The notes under the pieces: model-generated
Databases searched by the model: none
What the model was told of the DNA's origin: nothing
What the model saw: the letters and a program-made list of their open reading frames with translations, nothing else
In this document: positions 34,381-43,331 of the stretch, piece by piece
How positions within the stretch are numbered: the first letter of the stretch is position 1
Layout of the letters: each line of letters begins with the position of its first letter
Origin: Streptantibioticus cattleyicolor NRRL 8057 = DSM 46488
GTDB lineage: Bacteria > Actinomycetota > Actinomycetes > Streptomycetales > Streptomycetaceae
NCBI RefSeq assembly: GCF_000240165.1
Contig: NC_017586.1
Span: 1,364,001 to 1,428,000 of the forward strand
Direction of reading: 5' to 3'
Length of the DNA: 64,000 nucleotides
Program-made: the position numbers and the translations under genes

Positions 34381-35766
34381 GTGCCCTACTTCGACGCCGC
34401 CTCCACCGCTCCGCTGCACCCGGTCGCCCGCCAGGCGTTGCTCGCCGCGCTGGAGGAGGGGTGGGCCGATCCGGCCCGGCTGTACCGGGAGGGGCGGCGG
34501 GCCCGGCTGCTGCTGGATGCGGCGCGGGAGACGGCCGCCGAGGCGCTCGGCTGCCGCCCGGACGAGCTGGCGTTCACCTCCTCGGGCACCGCCGCGGTGC
34601 ACACCGGGATGGCGGGCGCGCTGGCCGGCCGCCGTCGGACGGGTCGTCACCTGGTGGTCTCCGCGGTCGAACACTCCTGTGTGCTGCACGCCGCCGAGGT
34701 CCACCGGCGGGACGGCGGCACCGTCACCGAGGTGGCCGTGGACCGCGCCGGCCGGGTCGATCCGGACGGCTACCGGGCGGCGTTGACCGACCAGACGGCG
34801 CTCGCCGTGCTCCAGTCGGCCAACCACGAGGTGGGCACCGTGCAACCGGTGGCCGAGGTGGCCGAGGCGTGCCGGGCGGCCGGGGTGCCGCTGCTGGTGG
34901 ACGCGGCGCAGTCGGTGCCGTGGGGCCCGGTGGACGGCGACTGGTCACTGCTGACCGCGAGCGCCCACAAGTGGGGCGGGCCGGCCGGGGTCGGGCTGCT
35001 GGTGGTCCGCAAGGGGGTGCGGTTCGCCGCGCCGGGCCCGGCGGACGAGCGGGAACGCGGACGCCATCCCGGGTTCGAGAACGTCCCGGCGATCGTGGCG
35101 GCGGCGGCCTCGCTGCGCGCGGTACGGAACGAGGCGGCGGCCGAACGCGACCGGCTCGCCGCCCTGGTGGACCGGATCCGGGCCGAGGTGGCGGCGACCG
35201 TGCCCGATGCCGAGGTGGTCGGCGACGCGGTACGGCGGCTGCCGCACCTGGTGACCTTCTCCTGTCTGTACGTGGACGGGGAGACGCTGCTGGGCGAGTT
35301 GGACCGGGCCGGGTTCGCGGTCTCCTCCGGTTCGTCGTGCACCTCCAGCACGCTGGTGCCCAGCCATGTGCTGCGGGCGATGGGGGTGCTGTCGGAGGGC
35401 AACGTCCGGGTGTCGCTGCCGCCGGGGACGAGCGGGGCCGACGTCGACCGGTTCCTGACGGTGCTGCCGGAGCTGGTGGCCGAGGTGCGCGGGCGGCTGG
35501 GGGTGCCGGCCGCGGCGGAGCCGGCGCCCGCCGGGCCGCCGGCCGGGCGGGTGGTGGACACCCTGGGCCGGCGCTGCCCGGTCCCGGTGATCGAGCTGGC
35601 CAAGGTGATCACCGCGGTCCCGGTGGGCGACACCGTCACCGTGCTCTCCGACGACGAGGCCGCCCGGCTGGACATCCCGGCCTGGTGCGAGATGCGCGGC
35701 CAGGGGTACGAGGGTGAGCGGGCGGCGGAGCGCGGGACGGCCTACGTGGTGCGCCGGCTGTCCTGA
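34381..35766 (+). CDS. Cysteine desulfurase fused to a TusA sulfurtransferase domain
   Basis: A 461-aa two-domain sulfur-transfer protein. The N-terminal NifS/IscS-like domain has the PLP Lys in ASAHKWGGP near residue 198 and the catalytic loop SSGSSCTSSTLVPSHVL with Cys near residue 320. The C-terminal domain, from about residue 388, has the TusA motif RRCPVPV with the sulfur-accepting Cys near residue 399. Persulfide can thus pass within one chain, for tRNA thiolation, molybdopterin or Fe-S assembly; which pathway is not shown. The GTG start appears leaderless. The gene diverges from ctaC. Confidence 0.9.
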   Translation: MPYFDAASTAPLHPVARQALLAALEEGWADPARLYREGRRARLLLDAARETAAEALGCRPDELAFTSSGTAAVHTGMAGALAGRRRTGRHLVVSAVEHSCVLHAAEVHRRDGGTVTEVAVDRAGRVDPDGYRAALTDQTALAVLQSANHEVGTVQPVAEVAEACRAAGVPLLVDAAQSVPWGPVDGDWSLLTASAHKWGGPAGVGLLVVRKGVRFAAPGPADERERGRHPGFENVPAIVAAAASLRAVRNEAAAERDRLAALVDRIRAEVAATVPDAEVVGDAVRRLPHLVTFSCLYVDGETLLGELDRAGFAVSSGSSCTSSTLVPSHVLRAMGVLSEGNVRVSLPPGTSGADVDRFLTVLPELVAEVRGRLGVPAAAEPAPAGPPAGRVVDTLGRRCPVPVIELAKVITAVPVGDTVTVLSDDEAARLDIPAWCEMRGQGYEGERAAERGTAYVVRRLS

Positions 35767-35786
35767 AGCGCCCCGCCAAGGCCCGC

Positions 35787-36761
35787 TCAGGCGAGGTGGA
35801 CGCGGACCTCGTCGGCGGCGTCGACGCCGTACGCCTTGGCGAAGCGGTCCATGAAGTGGGCGCGGCGCAGCTCGTACTCCTGGGTGCCGACGGTCTCGAT
35901 GACCAGGGTGGCGAGCATGCAGCCGACCTGGGCGGCGCGTTCCAGGCCGAGGTTCCACGACAGGCCGGCCAGGAACCCGGCCCGGAAGGCGTCGCCGACG
36001 CCGGTGGGGTCGGCCTTGGCCTCCTCCTGCGGGGTGGGGACCTCGATGACGGGCTCACCGTCCCGTTCGATGCGCACCCCGTTGGCGCCCAGCGTGGTGA
36101 CCCGGGTGCCGACCTTGGTCAGCACCTCCTGGGCCGACCAGCCGGTCTTCGTCTCCACCAGGCTCTTCTCGTACTCGTTGGAGAACAGGTAGGTGGCGCC
36201 GTCGGTGAGGACCCGGATCTCCTCGCCGTCCATGCGGGCGAGCTGCTGGGAGAAGTCGGCGGCGAACGGGATGCCCCGGGTGCGGCACTCCTCGGTGTGG
36301 CGGAGCATCGCCTCGGGGTCGTCGGCGCCGATGTGCACCAGGTCCAGTCCGCCGACCCGGTCGGCGACCGACTGGAGTTCGATCTGCCGGGCCTCGCTCA
36401 TCGCGCCGGTGTAGAAGGTGCCGATCTGGTTGTGGTCGGCGTCGGTGGTGCACACGAAGCGGGCGGTGTGCAGCACTTCGGAGATGCGGACCGAGGCGGT
36501 GTCCACCCCGTGCCGCTCGAGCCAGGCACGGTATTCGGCGAAGTCCGCGCCGGCCGCGCCGACCAGGATCGGGTGGAGCCCGAGCTGGCCCATGCCGAAG
36601 CAGATGTTGGGGGCGACGCCGCCGCGGCGGATGTCGAGGGTGTCGACCAGGAACGACAACGAGACCGTGTGCAGCTGGTCGGCGACCAGCTGGTCGGAGA
36701 AACGGCCTGGGAAGGTCATCAGGTGGTCGGTGGCGATGGAGCCGGTGACAGCGATACGCAC
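35787..36761 (-). CDS. adoK: PfkB-family sugar kinase, probable adenosine kinase
   Basis: A 324-aa kinase of the ribokinase family. The N-terminal AVTGSIATDHLMTFPGRFSD and the C-terminal ATP/catalytic motif DPTGVGDAFRAGF are diagnostic. The sequence, as I recall it, closely parallels Mycobacterium tuberculosis adenosine kinase (Rv2202c), which also lies near ctaC, so adenosine phosphorylation to AMP is the best call; another nucleoside or sugar is possible. The GTG start has AGGAG 11 bases upstream. Confidence 0.82.
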   Translation of the reverse strand: MRIAVTGSIATDHLMTFPGRFSDQLVADQLHTVSLSFLVDTLDIRRGGVAPNICFGMGQLGLHPILVGAAGADFAEYRAWLERHGVDTASVRISEVLHTARFVCTTDADHNQIGTFYTGAMSEARQIELQSVADRVGGLDLVHIGADDPEAMLRHTEECRTRGIPFAADFSQQLARMDGEEIRVLTDGATYLFSNEYEKSLVETKTGWSAQEVLTKVGTRVTTLGANGVRIERDGEPVIEVPTPQEEAKADPTGVGDAFRAGFLAGLSWNLGLERAAQVGCMLATLVIETVGTQEYELRRAHFMDRFAKAYGVDAADEVRVHLA

Positions 36762-37036
36762 GGCTAATTCTGCTCCTGCGAAGCGGGCCTGCGGCCGGGA
36801 CGGGGCACTGCGGACCAGGCAACGCTACCCGGTCCGCGGCCTCGTCAAGCGGCGGACGGGCCGCCGGTCCGGTCGCGCGTTCGGTTCGCCGGGGCCGCAC
36901 CGGGTGGTCGCGGGGCGTGGCGGGAGACCGGGCGGCGCCGGAATATTACCGGTACGTACGGGTTCCGTGGGTGGTCCGGAATGTCTACGGTCGTAGCGGA
37001 CAGTGCCGTTTTCCTTCGATCCCTTCGGGAGTCGCC
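36762..37036. other. Intergenic region between adoK and a small gene
   Basis: A divergent spacer of 275 bases with a less GC-rich patch at 36940-37015 (AATATTACC...GTACGTACGG) that probably contains promoters for one or both sides. No operator or RNA element could be assigned. Confidence 0.4.
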
Positions 37037-37273
37037 ATGGCCGTTCGTGACGACCAGCAGTCGGTGGAGTTCCCCGGCTATCCGGGGGTGGGCCGGGGCG
37101 CGGAGGGTTCCGCGGCCGAGCTGATCGACGACTGCCGGCGGACCGCCGCGCGGTGGACGAAGGCGCCGCGCGCCGCGGAGCGGGCGGCGGTGTCGCCGGC
37201 GCAGATCCACGGCACCCGGGTGCCGGACGCCTCCGCGGACGCCGTGCGGGCCATGTCCGACTACGGCGGCTGA
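37037..37273 (+). CDS. Small hypothetical protein
   Basis: A 78-aa hydrophilic protein with no recognised domain, signal peptide or membrane helix. The ATG is preceded by GGGAG five bases upstream, and codon use is Streptomyces-like, which supports it as a gene. It lies before a membrane-anchored hypothetical protein on the same strand. Confidence 0.55.
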   Translation: MAVRDDQQSVEFPGYPGVGRGAEGSAAELIDDCRRTAARWTKAPRAAERAAVSPAQIHGTRVPDASADAVRAMSDYGG

Positions 37274-37357
37274 GCGCGGAACCGCACGGCACCCCGCCGC
37301 GTCCAAGGCGTGTCCCCGCCGGGGACGGGAGACGCGGACGCGAGAGGGGTCGTGCCG

Positions 37358-38452
37358 ATGACCGGGGAAGCGGACGGGCGCCGCGGGTGGCGGACGGGCC
37401 CGGTGGTGGCGGTGGCGGCCGGCGCGGTGCTGCTGGCCGGTGGCGGGGGCGCGTACTGGGCCTCGCAGGCGGCCCGCGGTGTCCCGCCGCCGGCCGGTCC
37501 GCGTACGGCGCCGGTGGTGCGCGCGGCCGACCGGGTGCCCGAGGACGCGGTGGCGCGGCTGGCCGGGGCGCTGGGGGTCTCCGGCGCGGTCACCGCGGAC
37601 CACGGTCTGTGGCGGGTGGGTACCGGGTCGCGGCTGCTGGTGGGCCGGGCGGCGCCGGGGGCGTGGACGTACAGCCGGAACGGTTCGGGGTGTCCGCCGC
37701 AGGACGCGCGGTCGGCGGCCGGTGCGGGCGCGGCCGACCCCGTCTGCTTCGCCCCGCCGGACGCCGGGGCGCCCCGCTCCGTCCGCCCGGTCTCCGCCGC
37801 CGTGGCCGAGCGTGCGGCGGCCCCGGTGCTGGCGGCGCTGGGGCTGCGCGGGGCCGAGGTGGACGCCTCCGGCACGGCGGGCGGGGTGCGCACCGTGACC
37901 GCCGATCCGGTGGTGGCGGGGCTGCCGACGCGAGGGTGGCGGACCCAACTGCGGGTCGGGCCGGACGGTTCGGTGGTGAGCGGCTCGGGACGGCTGGCGG
38001 AGCTGGTGCGGGGCGCGGCGTACCCGGTGCGGGCGGCGCCGTCGTCCGCGCGGGGCGCGCGGCTCGGGCTGGCGGAACAACTCGTGGGCGGGCGGCCGGA
38101 GTTGGTGCCGTCCTGGCTGCTGCCGGGGAAGCCGGGCGAAGGGTATCCGGCGGTGGATCCCGCGGGGTCGGCCACGCCGGTGCCGGTGGTGTCGTACGCG
38201 GCGGACGGGCGCACGCTGCTGCTGCGGTTCTGGGGCGGAATCTGCGCGCGGTACGACGGCACGGTGGTCGCGCGGTCGGCGGGGGCGGTACGGGTGCGGG
38301 TCACCGCGAGCGTTCCGGATCCGCGCCGGGTGTGCGCGCTGCTGGCGAAGTCGATGACCGTGGCGGTGACGCTGGACCGGCCGCTGGGCGGGCGGACGGT
38401 GTACGACGCCTCGGACGGGCGGGCGGTGGCCGCCGGGGACGGCCGGGGGTGA
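37358..38452 (+). CDS. Hypothetical protein with a single N-terminal membrane anchor
   Basis: A 364-aa protein of unknown function. Residues about 10-32 form one hydrophobic helix (GPVVAVAAGAVLLAGGGGAYWA), followed by a large Ala/Gly/Val-rich extracytoplasmic part with four Cys residues and a repeated predicted beta structure. The ATG at 37358 has AGGGG about eight bases upstream; a longer frame from 37310 is less likely. It resembles streptomycete proteins of unknown function that are anchored at the membrane. Confidence 0.75.
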   Translation: MTGEADGRRGWRTGPVVAVAAGAVLLAGGGGAYWASQAARGVPPPAGPRTAPVVRAADRVPEDAVARLAGALGVSGAVTADHGLWRVGTGSRLLVGRAAPGAWTYSRNGSGCPPQDARSAAGAGAADPVCFAPPDAGAPRSVRPVSAAVAERAAAPVLAALGLRGAEVDASGTAGGVRTVTADPVVAGLPTRGWRTQLRVGPDGSVVSGSGRLAELVRGAAYPVRAAPSSARGARLGLAEQLVGGRPELVPSWLLPGKPGEGYPAVDPAGSATPVPVVSYAADGRTLLLRFWGGICARYDGTVVARSAGAVRVRVTASVPDPRRVCALLAKSMTVAVTLDRPLGGRTVYDASDGRAVAAGDGRG

Positions 38453-38459
38453 GACGACG

Positions 38460-38494
38460 AAGGCGCCCGCCCCCGTTGCGGGGACGGGCGCCTT
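38460..38494. terminator. Bidirectional terminator
   Basis: A 10-bp stem (AAGGCGCCCG with CGGGCGCCTT) extended inward by CCCC/GGGG, between two convergent genes. The A/T ends on both strands fit termination in both directions. Confidence 0.75.
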
Positions 38495-38504
38495 CGGCCC
38501 GGGC

Positions 38505-38870
38505 TCAGTGGAAGGAGTCGCCGCAGGCGCAGGAGCCGGTGGCGTTGGGGTTGTCGATGGTGAAGCCCTGCTTCTCGATGGTGTCCACGAAGTCGATCGT
38601 GGCGCCGCCGAGGTAGGGGGCGCTCATCCGGTCGGTGACGACCTTGACGCCGCCGAACTCCTTGACGACGTCGCCGTCGAGCGAGCGCTCGTCGAAGAAG
38701 AGCTGGTACCGCAGGCCGGAGCAGCCACCGGGCTGGACGGCGACGCGCAGCGCGAGATCGTCACGGCCTTCCTGCTCCAGCAGGGACTTGACCTTGCCGG
38801 CGGCGGCGTCGGACAGGATGATGCCGTCGCTCACGGCGGTCTTCGCGTTGGTCTCGTCCTGAACCGTCAT
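38505..38870 (-). CDS. erpA: Iron-sulfur cluster insertion protein ErpA (A-type carrier)
   Basis: A 121-aa HesB/IscA-family protein that receives and delivers Fe-S clusters. The three cluster ligands are Cys in GGCSGLRY and the C-terminal CACG. Length is normal. The ATG at 38870 has GGGAG eight bases upstream. It diverges from nadA, whose product is a [4Fe-4S] enzyme, and lies near a cysteine desulfurase, so a link to NadA maturation is plausible. Confidence 0.93.
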   Translation of the reverse strand: MTVQDETNAKTAVSDGIILSDAAAGKVKSLLEQEGRDDLALRVAVQPGGCSGLRYQLFFDERSLDGDVVKEFGGVKVVTDRMSAPYLGGATIDFVDTIEKQGFTIDNPNATGSCACGDSFH

Positions 38871-39062
38871 CTGCTTCACTCCCGGGTTGTACGGACTACG
38901 GATTGCTGCCGACGGCTGGAACCGCCGGTGTCCCGGAAAAATTCCGGACCGGGCTCGGCCTTTCCGCTTCCGGTTTCTCCGTTCCCGTCCTTCATGCTCG
39001 CACACCGGCGCGGGGACGGTCACGTGGGCGGTGGTGGCCCGGCGGGGTGGCGCGGAGGAATG

Positions 39063-39132
39063 CGTCACTTCGACAAGATGCCCATCGTCAATCTGACGCG
39101 AAGCGGTTATGATAGATAGCGTCATTTAGACG
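39063..39132. promoter_or_regulatory. nadA promoter with three CGTC-N5-GAC(G/A) inverted repeats
   Basis: CGTC-N5-GACG occurs at 39086-39098 and 39120-39132, with a weaker copy (CGTC-N5-GACA) at 39063-39075. A -10 box TATGAT at 39108-39113 falls between the two perfect copies, with a poor -35 at 39085-39090. This is the layout of a repressed promoter; the regulator is not identified. Confidence 0.5.
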
Positions 39133-39167
39133 AAAAGGGTTTGCCGACCAGAAAGGGCGCCCCGCCC

Positions 39168-40340
39168 GTGACCACCACCGAACCGCTGGACGTCCAGCCC
39201 ACGCCCCTCGCCCTGCTGCTGCTCGGCCGCGAGGCCGACCCGAGGAGCGAGCGCGGAGTGGAGTGCCCCGGCGACCTGCCCGCCCCCTCCGACCCCGACC
39301 TGGTGGAGCGCGCCCGCAAGGCCAAGGCGAGCCTCGGCGACCGGGTCTTCGTCCTCGGCCACCACTACCAGCGCGACGAGGTGATCGAGTTCGCCGACGT
39401 CACCGGGGACTCCTTCAAGCTCGCCCGGGACGCGGCGGCCCGCCCGCAGGCCGAGTACATCGTCTTCTGCGGTGTGCACTTCATGGCCGAGAGCGCCGAC
39501 ATCCTCACCTCCGACGACCAGCGGGTGATCCTGCCGGACCTGGCGGCCGGCTGCTCGATGGCCGACATGGCCACCGCCGAGCAGGTCGCCGAGTGCTGGG
39601 ACGTGCTCACCGACGCCGGGGTGGCCGACACCGTGGTCCCGGTGTCGTACATGAACTCCTCCGCCGACATCAAGGCGTTCACCGGCCGGCACGGCGGCAC
39701 CATCTGCACCTCCTCCAACGCCAAGCGCGCCCTGGAGTGGGCGTTCTCGCAAGGGGAAAGGGTGCTCTTCCTGCCCGACCAGCACCTCGGGCGCAACACC
39801 GCCGTACGCGACCTGGGCATGTCCCTGGACGACTGCGTGGTCTACAACCCGCACAAGCCGGGCGGCGGGGTCACCGCCGAGCAACTGCGCGCGGCGAAGA
39901 TGATCCTGTGGCGCGGCCACTGCTCGGTGCACGGCCGCTTCAGCCTCGACTCGGTGAACGACGTGCGCTCCCGCATCCCCGGGGTCAACGTCCTGGTGCA
40001 CCCGGAGTGCAAGCACGAGGTGGTGGCCGCCGCCGATCACGTGGGCTCCACCGAATACATCATCAAGACGCTGGACGCCGCCCCGGCCGGCTCGGCGTGG
40101 GCCATCGGCACCGAACTGAACCTGGTGCGCCGGCTGGCCAAGGCCCACCCGGACAAGCGGATCGTCTTCCTCGACCGCACCGTCTGCTTCTGCTCGACCA
40201 TGAACCGCATCGACCTGCCGCACCTGGTGTGGGCGCTGGAATCGCTCGCCGAGGGCACGGTGGTCAACCGCATCCAGGTCGACAAGGAGACCGAGCACTA
40301 CGCCAAGGCGGCCCTGGAGCGCATGCTCGCGCTGCCGTAA
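39168..40340 (+). CDS. nadA: Quinolinate synthase A
   Basis: A 390-aa [4Fe-4S] enzyme that condenses iminoaspartate and dihydroxyacetone phosphate into quinolinate in de novo NAD synthesis. Typical segments are VLGHHYQRDEVIEFAD, FCGVHFMAESADIL, HPECKHEV and CFCSTM, which supply the cluster Cys residues. The GTG start was chosen because GGG lies at a suitable distance and MTTTEPLDVQPTP begins the conserved part. nadB and nadC are not in the window. Confidence 0.95.
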   Translation: MTTTEPLDVQPTPLALLLLGREADPRSERGVECPGDLPAPSDPDLVERARKAKASLGDRVFVLGHHYQRDEVIEFADVTGDSFKLARDAAARPQAEYIVFCGVHFMAESADILTSDDQRVILPDLAAGCSMADMATAEQVAECWDVLTDAGVADTVVPVSYMNSSADIKAFTGRHGGTICTSSNAKRALEWAFSQGERVLFLPDQHLGRNTAVRDLGMSLDDCVVYNPHKPGGGVTAEQLRAAKMILWRGHCSVHGRFSLDSVNDVRSRIPGVNVLVHPECKHEVVAAADHVGSTEYIIKTLDAAPAGSAWAIGTELNLVRRLAKAHPDKRIVFLDRTVCFCSTMNRIDLPHLVWALESLAEGTVVNRIQVDKETEHYAKAALERMLALP

Positions 40341-40357
40341 CCGTTCGTTCGCGGTAA

Positions 40358-40387
40358 CCCCCGCGCGCACGCTGGTGGGCGCGGGGG
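40358..40387 (+). terminator. Terminator of nadA
   Basis: A 9-bp stem CCCCCGCGC/GCGCGGGGG with a 12-base loop, 17 bases past the nadA stop. Confidence 0.65.
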
Positions 40388-40400
40388 CGGTACGGCCACG

Positions 40401-41291
40401 ATGGGACGCATGCTGCTGCGCCCGGTACGCGACACCGCCGACGACGCCAGGGCCGTACAGGCCGTCACCGCCGCCGCCTTCGCCCCCTCGCACGCGCTGA
40501 CCGACGGCGGTACGGCGCCGGTGGAGTGGACGGCCGAGCGGCTGGTGCGTTTCGAGCGCCGGGTACGCCATCTCGCCCGTACCGACCCCGGCGGCTGCTG
40601 GCTGGCCGAGGAGCCGGACACCGGGCCGGTCGGGGTGGCGCTGGCCGGCCGGCGCGAGGGGCTGTGGGCGCTGTCGCTGCTCGCCGTGGTGCCCACCGCG
40701 CAGGGCAAGGGGGTGGGCACCACGCTGCTGGCCCGGGCGCTCGACCACGGCCGCGGCTGCCTGCGCGGGATGATCTGCGGCTCCCGCCACCCGGTGGCCG
40801 CCCGCCTGTACCGGCGGGCCGGCTTCACCCTGCACCCGACCATGCGGCTGCGCGGCGTGGTCGACCCGGCCCGGCTCGACCCGCCGGACGGCGCCGTGCA
40901 CGACGGCACCGAACGCCACCGCGACCTGCTCGACTCCGTCGACCGCGGGGTCCGCGGCGGCGCCCACGGCCCCGACCACGCCGAACTCCTGCGCCACCAC
41001 AAGCTGTTGGTCACCGACGACCTGGCCGGCAGCGGCTACGCCTACGTCTCCGGCGGCAAGGTGGAACTGCTCGCCGCCACCTCCCGCCGCCTCGCCTCCC
41101 GGCTGCTGACCGCCGCCCTGCTGTACGTGCCGCAGGGCGAGCCCGCGCTCGTCAAGGATCTGACGGCGGATCAGCAGTGGGCGCTGGACGTCGGCTTCGC
41201 GGCCGGCCTCGACGTGGCGGGCGGCGGATACCTGTGCCTGCGCGGCATGCGCCCGCCCGCCCCGTACGTGCCCTCGGACTCCTACCTGTGA
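40401..41291 (+). CDS. GNAT-family N-acetyltransferase
   Basis: A 296-aa protein. The N-terminal GNAT domain has the acetyl-CoA loop VPTAQGKGVGTTLLARAL near residues 98-115, and the C-terminal half resembles a second, degenerate GNAT-like fold. Acceptor unknown. The ATG at 40401 or the one at 40410 could be used; neither has a strong ribosome site. Confidence 0.8.
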   Translation: MGRMLLRPVRDTADDARAVQAVTAAAFAPSHALTDGGTAPVEWTAERLVRFERRVRHLARTDPGGCWLAEEPDTGPVGVALAGRREGLWALSLLAVVPTAQGKGVGTTLLARALDHGRGCLRGMICGSRHPVAARLYRRAGFTLHPTMRLRGVVDPARLDPPDGAVHDGTERHRDLLDSVDRGVRGGAHGPDHAELLRHHKLLVTDDLAGSGYAYVSGGKVELLAATSRRLASRLLTAALLYVPQGEPALVKDLTADQQWALDVGFAAGLDVAGGGYLCLRGMRPPAPYVPSDSYL

Positions 41292-41301
41292 CGGCCTGCG
41301 G

Positions 41302-41979
41302 TCACCCCTGCCCGGGGCGGACCAGGCCGGACTCGTAGGCGATGACCACCAGCCCGGCGCGGTCGCGGGCGCCGAGCTTGGCCAGCGCGCGGTTGACGTG
41401 GGTCTTGACGGTCAGCGGGCTCACCCCGAGGCGTTCGGCGATCTCCTCGTTGGACAGCCCCGCGGCCACCTCGGTCACCACCTCGCGTTCCCGGGCGGTG
41501 AGCGCGGCCAGCCGGGCGGCGGCGGCCGGGGACGGCCCGGGGGCGCCGGCCCCGCTGACGAACTGGGCGATCAGGCTCTTGGTGGCGGCCGGGGAGAGCA
41601 GCGCATCGCCGGCCGCCACGGTACGGATGGCGCCCAGCAGTTCGGCCGGCTCGGCACCCTTGCCCAGGAACCCGGCGGCCCCCGCGCGCAGCGCCTCGGC
41701 CACGTACTCGTCGGCCTCGAAGGTGGTCAGCACCAGCACGTGGGTGGCGGACAGCTCCGGGTCGGCGGTGATCGCCCGGGTGGCGGCGAGGCCGTCGGTG
41801 CCGGGCATGCGGATGTCCATCAGCACCACCTCGGGGCGGTGCCGCCGGGCCAGCTCGACCGCCTCGGCGCCGTCGCACGCCTCGCCGACCACCGCCATGT
41901 CCGCCTCGGACTCCACCAGCACCCGGAAGGCGCCGCGCAGCAGCGCCTGGTCGTCGGCGAGCACCACCCGCACCGTCAT
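41302..41979 (-). CDS. LuxR/NarL-type response regulator
   Basis: A 225-aa DNA-binding regulator. Receiver domain at residues 1-120 with acidic Asp9/Asp10, phospho-acceptor Asp55 in LMDIRMPG and conserved Lys in FLGKGAEP; LuxR helix-turn-helix at about 155-215 (LTAREREVVTEVAAGLSNEEIAERL). It is coupled to the sensor kinase by an ATGA overlap, so the two form one system. Targets and signal unknown. Confidence 0.92.
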   Translation of the reverse strand: MTVRVVLADDQALLRGAFRVLVESEADMAVVGEACDGAEAVELARRHRPEVVLMDIRMPGTDGLAATRAITADPELSATHVLVLTTFEADEYVAEALRAGAAGFLGKGAEPAELLGAIRTVAAGDALLSPAATKSLIAQFVSGAGAPGPSPAAAARLAALTAREREVVTEVAAGLSNEEIAERLGVSPLTVKTHVNRALAKLGARDRAGLVVIAYESGLVRPGQG

Positions 41980-43187
41980 CGCCCCTCCTCCCCCGCCGCC
42001 GGTCCGGCGGCGGCCGACGGCAACGTCACGAAGACCCGGAAGCCGCCTTCCGGCCGGGGCCCGGCCCGGCACACCCCGCCGAGGGCGGCGGCACGTTCCC
42101 GCATGCCGATCAGCCCGTGGCCGCCGCCGGCCACCGGGTCGCCGGCCGGGCCGCGCCCGTCGTCCTCCACCGTGATCTCCAGTCTCCCGGGGGTACGCAC
42201 CAGCCGCACCTGGGCCCGCGCCCCAGGACCCGCGTGCTTGTGGACGTTGGTCAGCGACTCCTGGACGACCCGGTAGGCGGTCAGCTCCACCGCGGCCGGC
42301 AGTGGACCCGCGGCTTCGCCCTCCCGGACCAGGTCGGCGTGGAGCCCGGCCCGGGCGAACCCGGCCAGCAGGTCGTCCAGGGCGGCCAGCCGCGGGGCCG
42401 GCTCCCGCGGCGCCTCCGGATCCCCGGCCTGCCGCAACAGCCCGACGGTGGCCCGCAGTTCGTCCAGCGCCGACCGGCTCGCCTGCCGGACGTGCGCCAG
42501 CGCCGCCCTGGCCTGGTCCGGCCGCGACTCCATGACGTGGGCGGCCACCCCGGCCTCCACGTTGACCAGGGCGATGTGGTGGGCGACCACGTCGTGCAAC
42601 TCGCGGGCGATACGCATGCGTTCCTCGGCCACCCGGCGGCGGGCCTCCTCCTCCCGGGTGCGCTCGGCGCGGACCGCCCGTTCCTCCATGGCGGCCACGA
42701 TGGCGCGGCGGCTGCGCACCGCGTCCCCCACGGCGGCGGCCAGCCCCGTCCAGGCGAGCACCCCGAAGTGCTCCTGCGCGTACCACGGCCCCGGGCCGTA
42801 CGACATCACCACCGCGGTCATCCCCAGGCAGGTGGCGGCCCCCAGCCGCCAGGTGGTGGAACGGTCGGTGCGCGACGCCACCGTGAACACCGCGACCACC
42901 ACGGTGATCACCAGCGGGGTGGTGGCGAGGGGGGCGGCGACCGTGTAGCCGGCGGTGATCAGGCAGGTGGCGGCGAGCACGGTACGCGGCAGCCGGCGGC
43001 GCACGGTGAGCGCGGCGCACGCGGCCACCGCGCATCCGGCGCCGAGCGCGTCGGGCAGCCGGTGTCCGCCGCCGGGGCGGGCCAGCGGCCCGGTCACGAT
43101 CGCGGCGAGCACCAGCACGGCGACCACGGCGTCCAGCGTCAGCGGACGCGCCCGGAGCCGGTCGCGGAAACGGTCGAGGCTGCTCAC
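41976..43187 (-). CDS. Sensor histidine kinase, NarL-partner type
   Basis: A 403-aa membrane kinase. Four or five hydrophobic helices fill residues 18-140, then the DHp motif ARELHDVVAHHIALVN with phospho-acceptor His near residue 198, and the HATPase domain with VEDDGRG and GHGLIGMRER. The short external loops suggest sensing within the membrane. The GTG at 43187 was chosen because earlier in-frame codons lack a ribosome site. It is the cognate partner of the response regulator. Confidence 0.9.
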   Translation of the reverse strand: MSSLDRFRDRLRARPLTLDAVVAVLVLAAIVTGPLARPGGGHRLPDALGAGCAVAACAALTVRRRLPRTVLAATCLITAGYTVAAPLATTPLVITVVVAVFTVASRTDRSTTWRLGAATCLGMTAVVMSYGPGPWYAQEHFGVLAWTGLAAAVGDAVRSRRAIVAAMEERAVRAERTREEEARRRVAEERMRIARELHDVVAHHIALVNVEAGVAAHVMESRPDQARAALAHVRQASRSALDELRATVGLLRQAGDPEAPREPAPRLAALDDLLAGFARAGLHADLVREGEAAGPLPAAVELTAYRVVQESLTNVHKHAGPGARAQVRLVRTPGRLEITVEDDGRGPAGDPVAGGGHGLIGMRERAAALGGVCRAGPRPEGGFRVFVTLPSAAAGPAAGEEGR

Positions 43188-43263
43188 GCCTCGACGGTAA
43201 GGGGCGCCCCGGGCCACCCCGCACACCGCCCCGCCCGCACACCGCACGGCACGCGCGAAGCGG

Positions 43264-43306
43264 CACGCCCCCGGTCCCGTACGTGGCGCACGGGGCCGGG
43301 GGCGTG
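43264..43306 (-). terminator. Terminator after pspAA
   Basis: A 17-bp stem with one G-U pair (43264-43280 with 43290-43306), 25 bases past the stop of the PspAA gene. Confidence 0.75.
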
Positions 43307-43331
43307 GTGACGCGGTGCCGGAGGGGTCGGG

